A stretch of 33,225 nucleotides of DNA from Prorocentrum cordatum (GCA_963575745.1 CAUYUJ010014765.1:345865-379089), one strand, 5' to 3'. Shown: positions 25,935 to 33,225, counted from the stretch's first letter. The notes: a model not told the origin generated them from the sequence alone. A program made the numbers and translations.

Positions 25935-26100
25935 TAGGATGAGCGACTTTCCAAGGTTCCTCTTGCATCCTTCCCCTTCGGCCCATCCTTGGTCGCTTTC
26001 GCTGGCCGCGCCCCGCTCGCAAAGTGTCGACATGGCCTTCCAAAGCCCTTGCATCCTTCTCGTGAGTTCTTACTATATGGGGTGAGTATGTGGTGCCTGG
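25935..26100. repeat. Dispersed duplicate segment, copy 1
   Basis: This aligns by eye, at roughly two thirds identity, with 28735-28905. Shared blocks include GCATCCTT, CATCCTTGG, TGGCCGCGCCCCGCTCG, TCGACATGG and GCCCTTGCATCCT. On the minus strand both copies keep a related open frame (RALEGHVDTLRAGRGQRK here). I cannot tell whether this is a coding remnant or repeat DNA. From 26101 to 26269 nothing is recognised. Confidence 0.5.
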
Positions 26101-26269
26101 AACGTCGAGCTGGCGCCAGGCGCGGCCACGAGGGTGGCACAGGATGACCAGAACACTTCGCAAGGATTCCGAAAACACTGATCCGCGACCCCCCTCCTTC
26201 CCTCCCTCCTCCCATCCTGGAAGCCTGGAGTACTAGAGGCCAGTAGAACTTGTGGTGTGCAAGCTGCTT

Positions 26270-26920
26270 CATGTCGCGCACATCCCTGCGAGGGCATTCC
26301 GTTCCTTCGTTTCCCCCCCCTTCCCCCCTCCCTTCTTCGCCCCCCTCCGTCCTCCAGAAGACGGGAAGGCGCGCGTGCCCATCAGCCGGGCCCCCTCACA
26401 GACCTACCGCTCACCGCCCACTACTCCATCCTCCGTCCTCCATCCTCCGTCCCCTTCACCCCTTCTGCCTCCCCCCCTTCCCTCTCTTGCCGCAGCCTGT
26501 CCTGTAATTACGGCGACTCCGTGCGCCGATGCCGCGATTTTTGATAATCTCACCCCCCCTCCCCCCTTTTCCCCCGCGCCCCTCGCCCCAAGCCATGTGA
26601 GCTTACCCGTATCACTGCCATACTTGAGCCGTTTCGGCAGAGGCCCTTGGCTTGAAGCTCTCTGCGAGTGAGGTGCTGTCCTGACTACGCCAGGGCCCCG
26701 AATTCCCCCTCCCTCCATGCCCAATCCCTCCCCTCGCTCGCCCCTCCCTCCCCTCCCTCGCCCCCCTCTCCCCTTCCTCGCCCCTCGCCCCTCGCCCCTC
26801 CTCTCCCTCGCCCCCCAAGCCCGCATTCCCCTCCCCCCCCCTCCCCTCCCTCGCCCCTCGCCCCCCCTCCCCTTCCCCGCCCCTCTCTCCCTGGCGCGCC
26901 CCCGGGGCCTGCCCCGGGGG
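26270..26920 (+). repeat. C- and CT-rich low-complexity region
   Basis: CCCTTCCCCCCTCCC and CCTCCGTCCTCCATCC at 26310-26490, and CCCCTCGCCCCTCGCCCC reiterations at 26730-26890. The part 26495-26690 between them is less repetitive and has no recognised feature. The proline- and glycine-rich frames are artefacts. Confidence 0.7.
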
Positions 26921-27089
26921 CCGGCGGCTCATCCGGCACGGGCAGTCCGGCAACAACGTCCTGGAGGCCCCGCGGGGCGCGCGCGGCCGGCGGGCGACCG
27001 GCCTCGGGGGCCGCGGCCAGGGCCCTCGAGGAGGGCCCGCGGGTCGAGGTCCGGGTGGGAGGGTCGATGGGGCCGGCCCGCTCGCACCC

Positions 27090-27436
27090 CTCCGCCGCCT
27101 CCTCCTCCTCCTCCGCCTCTGCCTCCGCCTCCGCCTCCGCCTCCGCCTCCTTCGCCTCCTCCTCCTCCTCCCCTCCTCCTCCTCCTTTCTCTCCTCCTCC
27201 TCCTCCTCCTCCTCCTCCACCTCTCCTCCAACCTCCTCCTCCTTTCCCTCCTGCTCCTCCTCCTCCTCCTCCTCCTCCTGCATGCTTGCCTCCTCCGGCC
27301 TCCTCGCCGCCTCCTCCTCCTCGTCCTCTCCTCCGCCTCCTCCTCCTCCTCCTCCTCCTCCTCCTCCTCCTCCTCCTCCTCCTCCTCCTCCTCCTCCTCC
27401 TCCTCCCCCACCTCCTCTTCCTCCTCTCCTCCAAAC
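27090..27436 (+). repeat. Long CCT microsatellite
   Basis: CCTCCG and CCTCCT words become nearly pure CCT at 27340-27405. It is preceded by a very GC-rich patch (26921-27089) without features. It runs directly into the body of family D copy 4. Confidence 0.9.
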
Positions 27437-27640
27437 AATGTTCTAATAACCTTTTGTGATTTCCACGAAATGCTCTTAGAACATTTCTGGCTGGGACCGT
27501 CTTGGTTTAACACATCGGGTTAATGTTCTAAGAACATAGCTTTTGTTCTGAGAACATTTTTGGATTCTAAGAAAAAACCGTGGTAGGACTATAGGAATGC
27601 CGGGACGGTCGGTCCCTGCTCAATCCTCAGCGTAGGCGCC
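27431..27640 (+). mobile_element. Family D element, copy 4, left arm replaced by CCT
   Basis: The body starts at CCAAACAATGTTCTAATAAC and continues with TTCCACGAAATGCTC, TAGAACATTTCTGGCTGGGA, CCGTCTTGGTTTAACACATC, GTTCTAAGAACATAGC and TTGTTCTGAGAACATT. The right end is GTGGTAGGACTATAGGAATG with CCGGGACGGTCGGTCCCTGC. The left arm seen in copies 1 and 3 (AGCAGTGGCG...CTACAGG) is missing and the CCT tract abuts instead. Confidence 0.8.
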
Positions 27641-27850
27641 TACGCCTCACAGTGGCACGCCTAGGCATGGCCGTGTGGATGCCCAGGCATATCACTGCTG
27701 ATGCCTAGGTGTCCGCACGGGTGTGCCTCCGCATGCATCGAGTGATGTGTCCGTGGACGTAGCTGGACGTAGTTCGACGTTGCTGGGTGTAGCTAGGCGA
27801 AGCTGGGCATCGACCTGGTGATGCCTAGTCATCGAACCGTCGATGTCTAG
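27628..27850 (+). repeat. Degenerate GATGCCTAGGCAT repeat
   Basis: It starts with the 18-bp near-palindrome AGCGTAGGCGCCTACGCC. It continues with ACGCCTAGGCATGG, GATGCCCAGGCATATC, GATGCCTAGGTG, GATGCCTAGTCATCG and GATGTCTAGGCA, plus TAGCTGGACGTAG-type words. Many units carry the CCTAGG palindrome. Confidence 0.55.
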
Positions 27851-28378
27851 GCAAGAGGAGGACGGTGCGCAGCGTGGGCATCGATTGTTCAAGATGCCAG
27901 AGCCAGTGGGCCGTGCCGAGGGATCTAGCTCGGAGGATAGGGCCGATTTTTCCTACGATTTTTTCTCCATGCCTTGCTCGCCTTTTTTTGAGCCTTCAGG
28001 GGCGCTCTTGTCGTCGCCTTTTGATCGGTGGGGCATGGGGGTGGGGTGGGGGGCAGCGTTTCTGGGTTTCCTCGGGCTTTGGAGGCCTCCGAGGGGCCTC
28101 CGGAGGCTGGCAGGGAGCCCCCGTAGAGCCCAGTAGGGCCGCGGCGAGGACCCAGCTCTGGGGATCAGGAGGAAGAGGGGGGGGAGCAGGGATTGAAGCT
28201 TGCTCATGCTTTGGGCCTCCTGGCGGTCCTCCGTTGCCACGGCAGGATCCACGAACGAGGTCTGGCCAGAAAGGAACCCATGAGAGGTGCCTTGATTTTC
28301 GAGGGCGGGATGAGGGAGGGACATCGAAGCAGGAGGGAGGACAGGGGATGAGTGGGAGGTGGAGAAGGAGTCGTCGTC
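27851..28378. other. No recognised feature
   Basis: Mixed composition, with a GGGGTGGGGTGGGGGG patch at about 28031-28050 that could form a G-quadruplex. The 381-residue plus-strand frame beginning at 27865 passes through GGA repeat and shows no domain I recognise. Confidence 0.35.
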
Positions 28379-28472
28379 GGAGGAGGAGGAGGAGAAGGAG
28401 GAGGAGGAGTAGGAGGGGGAGGAGGAGGAGGAGGAGGAGGAGGAGGAGGAGGAGGAGGAGGAGGAGGAGGAG
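28379..28472 (+). repeat. GGA microsatellite
   Basis: Nearly pure GGA at 28419-28472, preceded by GGAGGAGAAGG words. From 28473 to 28734 the sequence is GC-rich with CCCGACGCC words and no recognised feature. Confidence 0.9.
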
Positions 28473-28734
28473 ATGGCCTCATGCCCCGACGCCTTGCCCC
28501 ACGCCCCACCTGACGCTTCGCCCGACGCCATCTCCCAACCCGATGCCCTGCCCCCCGCTCCTCGTCGAGACGGTCAGCTCGGCTCCAGGCCGTGCAGCGT
28601 CGTGCTGCGCGGCGTCCAGGACCACCCCAGCGATGGCCTCCGCGGCGACGGCGAGCGGCAGCCGCGGGAGCGGACGAAAGCAGCGCGACTTGGGGCAGCA
28701 CGTTTCTGAGGCAGTCCCACAGTCGGCCCGCAGG

Positions 28735-28905
28735 GAAAGGATGTGCAACCTTCCCAAGAGTACCTCTGCATCCTTGCCTCCTGGCGGCCCCTCCTTGGCC
28801 ACCTTTCGTTGGCCGCGCCCCGCTCGAGAAGCCTCGACATGGGCGTCCAAGGCCCTGGTATCCTCATCGCGCATCCCTGCTATGCGGGTTGATTGTACGT
28901 CCACG
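28735..28905. repeat. Dispersed duplicate segment, copy 2
   Basis: Counterpart of 25935-26100 with the same block order. On the minus strand, residues RALDAHVEASRAGRGQRK match the RALEGHVDTLRAGRGQRK of copy 1. Because the DNA is similar in all frames, this alone does not prove coding. Confidence 0.5.
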
Positions 28906-29400
28906 GCCACGGCCTCATGCACGGCGAGCCCCGCGACCACAGAGAGCAGCCGCGTCAGCGTCGGCGGCGCCTTTTCGAGCAGTGCGACTCCCCTGGCCCC
29001 TTCACGGTGAGCATCACGACGGCCAGGAGCCGCAGCGGGGCCACGGTCGAGATGGGCCGCTCGATTTCCAGCGCTACGACGTCAAGCCGGCCCACGTCCA
29101 CAGCCTCTTCCCGGCTGTCCGAGGCAGGATCCACGGATGACATGTTTCACGACGGCCTCAATGCGCTCCCAGAAGGCTTCAGGGTCGCCTCAAGCTGGTC
29201 AAACGCAGCTCCGAGGGGCCCTCAAGAGGCCCACATTTATGGGATTTCGCTCTGGCGTGTGGAAGACTTTGCCGTGACCGCCTCAGTGTTCCAGCCGCCC
29301 AGGACGGCCCAGCCAAGTCCCCAGGGCTACCCCCCGAGTCGGGCCAAGAGGCCCCGAGGCCAGCCACACGAGGGCTCCGGAGGGCGCCAGCACGGCCCCA
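28906..29400. other. No recognised feature
   Basis: GC-rich DNA with open frames on both strands (for example plus 28893-29522 and minus 28955-29143). I recognise no protein family. GGCC-rich short words (AGAGGCCC, GAGGCC) recur near 29215-29400. Confidence 0.35.
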
Positions 29401-29687
29401 GAGGCCTCCTGCTACCCTCGTCGAGATTAACCTCAACAGTTGCTGGCACGTCATTTCGATTTCGGCGCGCCCCTGAATGTCGACACGCCGCCCCTTCAAT
29501 GTCGGGGCAAGGGCAAAGATAGTCTGACCGAAGTTGACTCGAAAGTTTGACGTCGACCGACATTGGAGGGGCGGCGCATGCAAGTACCCCGCACTCATCG
29601 ATACTCGGCCCCAGATCTTCCGACAAGAGTTCAACCACGTCAGACATTTTTGAGGTTAATTTTGACGAGGGTTGTAGGACGCCTCCA
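29401..29687. mobile_element. 287-bp foldback element (K)
   Basis: The outer arms GCTACCCTCGTCGAGATTAA (with CCTCAACA) and TTGAGGTTAATTTTGACGAG (with GGTTGTAGGACGCCTCC) are complementary over about 45 bp. A second inner pair, CGCCGCCCCTTCAATGTCGG (29486-29505) and CCGACATTGGAGGGGCGGCG (29558-29577), is a perfect 20-bp inverted repeat. The element is one large imperfect palindrome, single-copy in this window. Open frames across it on both strands mirror each other, as expected from a palindrome. Confidence 0.75.
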
Positions 29688-29774
29688 GATCCCCCAATGG
29701 GGACTGAAAAGCGGGGGGAACCCGAACGGAGAGTGCGAGCCCTTGGCTTGTGATGTTCCAACCTACTCTGGCTT

Positions 29775-29935
29775 TGATCACCAGATCGAGTTTCGAGCAC
29801 CAGGAACGCACCGAAACTGGAGGGCTTTCACGTGTCGTGCCCTTTCGAGGCGAATCTCGTTCGACACCGTTTCGATACTTTTCTGGGTGCTCGCAATTAT
29901 TTTTTGGATGTGGTCCACAAGTACGCTGGGAACAA
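29775..29935 (+). repeat. Family C dispersed repeat, copy 3
   Basis: The order GTTTCGAGCACCAGG, GGCTTTCACGTGTCGTGCCC, ACACCGTTTCGATAC, CTGGGTGCTCGCAATTATTT and TTGGATGTGGTCCACAAG matches 22506-22685. TCGAGCACC and GGTGCTCG form its short inverted repeat. From 29936 to 30054 nothing is recognised. Confidence 0.65.
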
Positions 29936-30054
29936 TACAACTTATGAGGAACATCCTGTAGGCCTCGCGCGGCGCGTAATAGTAGTATGATCCAGTCCAC
30001 CTGTCAGTTCCGCAAGCTATGGGTCGACGCTCGCGCGGCGATGCTCCGGAGTCA

Positions 30055-30150
30055 GTCCAACGTCAATCCGATGTAAATCCGACGTGAGCCCGACGTGGAC
30101 CCGACGTGCATCCGACGTGGATCTGGCGTACATCGGGTCTCAAGTTGCCG
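30055..30150 (+). repeat. 12-bp tandem repeat (ATCCGACGTG units)
   Basis: GTCCAACGTCA, ATCCGATGTAA, ATCCGACGTGA, GCCCGACGTGG, ACCCGACGTGC, ATCCGACGTGG and ATCTGGCGTAC follow each other, about seven imperfect units. Confidence 0.8.
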
Positions 30151-30177
30151 CGCGAGGCCTCCCATCCGAGGCCCGAA

Positions 30178-30250
30178 GAACATCGCGTCACCAATTCTGG
30201 CCCCCAGGGCCCACTGAGGCCCCAGGGGCCCCAGATTCGTGACGTGCTGT
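30178..30250. repeat. Hairpin, about 25-bp arms
   Basis: GCGTCACCAATTCTGGCCCC pairs with GGGGCCCCAGATTCGTGACG over most positions, around a short GGCCCACTGAGGCCC centre that is itself self-complementary. It may be another small foldback element. Confidence 0.55.
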
Positions 30251-30374
30251 TTTTTTCTCCCCACGCGGAAGGACCCCGCAATTCACCCCTTCACTCTACA
30301 CCGAGCCCAGGACGACAGTCAGGGGCCCGAACTTCTTCTGGGATGCAGCAGAGGCTTCGCAGCCCAGGGCGCCC

Positions 30375-30610
30375 TGCTCCTCCTCCTCCTCCTCCTCCTC
30401 CTCCTCCTCCTCCTCCTCCTCCTCCATCTCCTCCTCCTCCTCCTCCTCCTCCTCCTCCTCCTCCTCCTCCTCCTCCTCTCTCCTCCTCCTCCTCTTCCTC
30501 CTCCTTCTCTCTCCTCTCCTCCTACTCCTCCTCCTCCTCCCCTCCTCCTCCTCCTCCCCCACCCCCTCCCCCTCCTCCCTTCTCCCCCTCCCCCTCCTCC
30601 CTCCTCCCCC
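30375..30610 (+). repeat. CCT microsatellite
   Basis: Nearly pure CCT at 30375-30478, then CTCCTC, CTCTCCT and CCCCCTCC words. The next 150 bp (30611-30761) is GC-rich and featureless. Confidence 0.9.
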
Positions 30611-30761
30611 TCTGGGGTGTCCGGGCGCCCCCCCCCTCGCAGCCTCCCAGGGGGGGGTCCTCGCCCCCGTGCGCCGCGCAGGCGTGCCGGGCGCGGGGCG
30701 CGCCGTCCTCGCGCGGCCCGCGCGCGGGCTTCCAGCGCGGCTCCGGTTGACGCGCTGCTCA

Positions 30762-31022
30762 ACTCCTCGTCGACGTCCAGCTCGGCATCTCGAGCGACGC
30801 CTCTCATCGTTTCTCTCGAGGAGCTGAGCTGTGTGCTTCTAGGGGGCCACATGTGCACCCTACCCCTGCCCCCCAAGGTTTCCGAGGGGGAGGGTGGGGC
30901 TCACTTCGCTCGGGAGCTCCCGAACGAAGTGAACCCCACCCTCGACTCCTCTTCGACTTCCAGCTCGGCATCTCGAGCGACGCCTCTCATCGTTTCTCTC
31001 GAGGAGCTGAGCTGTGTGCTTC
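30762..31022 (+). repeat. 78-bp direct repeat pair
   Basis: Positions 30762-30839 and 30945-31022 match at about 76 of 78 bases. Both run ACTCCTC, CCAGCTCGGCATCTCGAGCG, ACGCCTCTCATCGTTTCTCT, GAGCTGAGCTGTGTGCTTC. Their high identity contrasts with most repeats here and implies a recent duplication. The 105-bp spacer contains a strong palindrome. Confidence 0.85.
30890..30943. repeat. 54-bp near-perfect palindrome without loop
   Basis: GAGGGTGGGGCTCACTTCGC on the left and CGAAGTGAACCCCACCCTC on the right meet at the centre GGGAGCTCCC. Only two base pairs of 27 are mismatched. It lies between two near-identical 78-bp repeats. Confidence 0.85.
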
Positions 31023-31154
31023 GGCTTCCGGCGCGCCCCCCTCTGCTCGAGGGGGGCGCCCTGCGCACGGCGCTCCGCGCCGTGGTCCGGGGAGGGGGGG
31101 AAGAGGAGGGGGCCCTGCGGGCGCGCAGAGCGGCCGGGCGGCGAAAGAGCGTGA
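31023..31154. other. GC-rich spacer without recognised feature
   Basis: GGCGCGCC and GGGGGAAGAGG words. No coding or structural signal. Confidence 0.4.
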
Positions 31155-31162
31155 GCTGGATC

Positions 31163-31487
31163 GCAGTCGGTCACCACCCACCAAACCACCCCAACCCAAC
31201 CCGAAGGCTCAGATTTACCCTCGATTTCCAGTGGGGGGGGGGTCGGGAAACATCGAAAAAACACGTGTGGAACCCTTACCCCCCCCCCCACCCGAAATTC
31301 AGGTCTTCGGGTTGGGTTGGGGTGGTCTGGTAGGTAGTCAGTCGGGCAGCTCCTTCTGGACGGAGAACATTTGAAACAGTCAAGCAAGCACGGGGATGAC
31401 TGCTTCAGTATGTTCGACGAGTTTTTTTTTCTTTGTTTTTTATGCTCCATCCAAAATCCGCCTGCAGGAGCGCACGCCCGACCGAAG
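31163..31487. mobile_element. Family A element, copy 8, with a family B element nested in its left end
   Basis: The main body is 31342-31481, from TCGGGCAGCTCCTTCTGGAC to CTGCAGGAGCGCACGCCCGA. A broken left end, GCAGTCGG (31163-31170), lies beyond a 170-bp family B insertion. GCTGGATC occurs perfectly at 31155-31162 and 31488-31495, outside the whole A-B-A structure. It therefore marks the original family A target duplication. The core is shortened. No coding capacity. Confidence 0.8.
31171..31340 (+). mobile_element. Family B MITE-like element, copy 2, nested
   Basis: It is almost identical to 12674-12836, with the same arms, AAACATCGAAAAAACACGTG core and order. It differs in the lengths of G and C runs and a few bases (GGTAGGTAGTCA in place of GGTGGGTAGTCA). 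GTCGG flanks it at 31166-31170 and 31341-31345, a 5-bp duplication of family A sequence. Confidence 0.85.
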
Positions 31488-31495
31488 GCTGGATC

Positions 31496-31890
31496 TGAAG
31501 CCCTGGGGTCCTCGGAGCTCTGCGGGCGAGCGTGCGACGCCTGGAACGACATGTGGAGAACTGCGGCCCTTCGCTCGTGCCTCTGTTGGAGCTTCCAAGC
31601 TTCGGAATCATACTCCAGGAGTAGGTCCCATGCGACACGCCCGACCCGCTCTGCCGACACATGTGGTCGTGCGAGGGAAAGGCACTGCTCACGAGGAGGA
31701 GTTGTGGTTGGGGAGGGGGGAGGGACACATCTGACGATGCGGTGCAGCAGCTCGTGCCGCCGTGATCTGGCAAGGAGCCAGAGTGGTCGAGGCAGACGGG
31801 TGGAGTGTTCAGTTTTCGATTGCGAACTTTGCTCAGGCAGAGTCGGGCGGTGTGCAAGGTAGCAGCCTGCTAGTAGGGCCGATGTAGCCA
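31496..31890. other. No recognised feature
   Basis: Mixed composition with no repeats. Open frames on both strands (for example minus 31405-31857) show no known domain. Confidence 0.35.
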
Positions 31891-32125
31891 CCGAGAGAGA
31901 GAGAGAGAGACATAGAGAGAGAGAGAGAGAGAGAGAGAAAAAGGGATATATATATGTAGAGAGAGAGAGAGAGTGAGTGAGGGAGAGACACACACATATG
32001 TATATATACACATACACACATATATACACATACATAAGACATTTACATCCGCGAGACACCCACACATACATTTGTATAAATGTATATGAGATCATCCAGA
32101 GAGCGAGAGAGAGAGAGAAATTACA
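31891..32125 (+). repeat. AG, TA and CA microsatellites
   Basis: (AG)n at 31893-31938 and 31959-31974, TATATATATG at about 31947, CACACATATGTATATATACA at 31988-32010, and (GA)n at 32101-32119. The minus-strand frame of 436 residues ending at 30860 passes through this and the B element, and is an artefact. Confidence 0.85.
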
Positions 32126-32400
32126 GGTGACAAATGTATGGATATATAGCGATACATAAACCAAGATCAACCCACGAACCTGGAATCGATGGGGATGTAT
32201 CGTCCCAGGGGCTGTGCTGCGTTTGTATGTGATGAGTTGAAAAGTGCCATGTCGCGTTAGACTTAGGCATGCTCTATTTCAATATGGATCAAGGCGTCCT
32301 CGGCGTCAGACTCCTGACCGATCTGATGCGGATTTTGGCTTCGAGGTGCCTGAACGCATAACTGGAGGTGGTTGCAGTCGAGCCTCGCGGGGATCTGATT
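32126..32400. other. No recognised feature
   Basis: AT-richer, non-repetitive sequence without any recognisable gene. Confidence 0.35.
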
Positions 32401-32600
32401 CAGGTCCGTAAAGGGACGAACCAAGAGGGGACGGGGACGACTCCGAACCGGCGCGAAACGCACCGAACTTGGACGGACGGAAGCGCGGCGAAGCAGGAGG
32501 CGACGCACCGCATCACGACGAACCGAACCAATACGAAGCGAGACGAACGCCGAACCGACCCTACCCCGGCGCGAGAAGAAGCGAACCAAGAGCGCGAGGA
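32401..32600 (+). repeat. Degenerate CGAACC / GACGAA short repeat
   Basis: GGGACGAACCAAGAGG, CCGAACCGGCGCGAAACG, CACCGAACTTGG, GACGAACCGAACCAATACGA and GACGAACGCCGAACCGACCC recur at 10-20 bp spacing. Confidence 0.5.
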
Positions 32601-32705
32601 GCCGCACGCGCTTCGGCTCGCCGTCTCGAGGCCCCCCGTGGCGTCTCTCCCGACGAGGGGGCCGCGGTCGCCGAGGTGCCGAGGCGCCTTCGCAGAGGAC
32701 CAAGG

Positions 32706-32893
32706 CCGCTTGCTCCTTGCTCCTTGCTCCTTGCTGCTTGCTCCTTGCTCCTCCTCCTCCTCCTCCTCCTCTTCCCTCCTCCTCCTTCTCCTCCCTCCTC
32801 CTTCTCCTCCCCCTCCTCCTCTTCCTCCCTCCTCCTCCTCCCCCTCCTCCTCTTCCTCCCTCCTCCTCCTCCTCCTCCTCATCATCATCATGC
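32706..32893 (+). repeat. CTTGCTC heptamer, CCT and CAT microsatellites
   Basis: CTTGCTC repeats at 32708-32749, with one CTTGCTG variant. CCT with CCCTCCT interruptions follows to 32880, then (CAT)n to 32892. Confidence 0.9.
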
Positions 32894-33225
32894 GCGATTC
32901 ATCCGTGCTGGCCCGTTCCGCGTTCTGCTGCGCTGAAGGTTGTGATTCTCTGTTTGCGGTGTGGGCAGGAAGCCATCCTTGGCGCCCGCATCCTGCCCGA
33001 GTGCTCTGGGTCTTACAGTGCCGTTTTTTTATACTTGCTCCGCGTGCAGATCATGTATTAAACAATGTAGGGATTTAGCTTTAAACAACAACGATGGGTG
33101 CATGCATAACTTTATTTATACATTAATCATGTATTAAAAAATCCTATGTTTTCAAGATCCAATGTATATATATATATATATATATAAAACTGCCCTGTAG
33201 GCTCAAGCAGCCTGCGCGCATGGCT
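32894..33225. other. No recognised gene; AT-rich end with a TA tract
   Basis: Mixed sequence to about 33060, then AT-rich. CATGTATTAAA occurs twice (33053 and 33129), and (TA)n lies at 33166-33185. CCCTGTAGGC at 33194 recalls the CCTGTAGG word of family A and D ends, but too little sequence remains to judge. Confidence 0.4.

Noticed and set aside
26612-27523. Proline-rich or Glu/Arg-rich proteins on both strands
   Set aside because: Low-complexity CCCCTCG and CCT tracts explain them.
30860-32170. 436-residue minus-strand frame with hydrophobic N-terminus
   Set aside because: It reads through TA, AG and CA microsatellites, family A and family B elements. The hydrophobic stretch is translated repeat.

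Overview
This looks like nuclear DNA of a GC-rich eukaryote, probably a protist or alga, although nothing in the window fixes the taxon. CpG is not depleted, which argues against vertebrate or land-plant DNA. There are no closely packed genes with ribosome binding sites, which argues against a prokaryote. I see no protein-coding gene, tRNA or rRNA that I can support. Almost every long open frame is translated microsatellite, minisatellite or hairpin-element DNA. The window reads as a 33-kb gene desert built from two kinds of sequence: short non-autonomous DNA transposons (MITE-like elements with terminal inverted repeats) and simple or tandem repeats, many of them nested inside those elements.

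Mobile layer. Family A (about 130-150 bp, ends TCGGGC...GCCCGA) has eight copies plus a fragment. Most copies sit between matching direct repeats of about 6-11 bp, in the range of hAT- or Mutator-type target-site duplications. Family B (about 163 bp, ends CCCACC...GGTGGG) has two almost identical copies (12674, 31171), each with an apparent 5-bp duplication, and one old inverted copy (1946). The B copy at 31171 sits inside the left end of a family A element. Family D (about 225-250 bp, rich in TGTTCTAAGAACA-type palindromes) has four copies. Families C, E, F and G have two to four copies or fragments. Single-copy hairpin elements lie at 498, 5135, 21753, 25777 and 29401.

Repeat layer. Long GGA or CCT tracts lie near 6076-6975, 12965, 13795-14303, 14436, 16038, 21099, 27090, 28379, 30375 and 32750. 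There are GAT/GATGCT tracts at 3797-4660, minisatellites with units of about 51, 78, 83, 90 and 131 bp, several strongly decayed arrays (17261, 18317, 19730, 23590, 27640), and TG, AG, TA and CAGT microsatellites.

How the parts fit. Tracts repeatedly lie in the middle of inverted-repeat elements: CCT plus a 78-bp minisatellite splits one A copy, CCT splits an E copy, TG fills the B copy at 1946, TTTA lies inside an A composite, and a CCT tract replaces the left arm of a D copy. Less repetitive stretches with no recognised content are 3226-3660, 11166-12170, 17522-18316, 18741-19380, 24441-25776 and 28906-29400.
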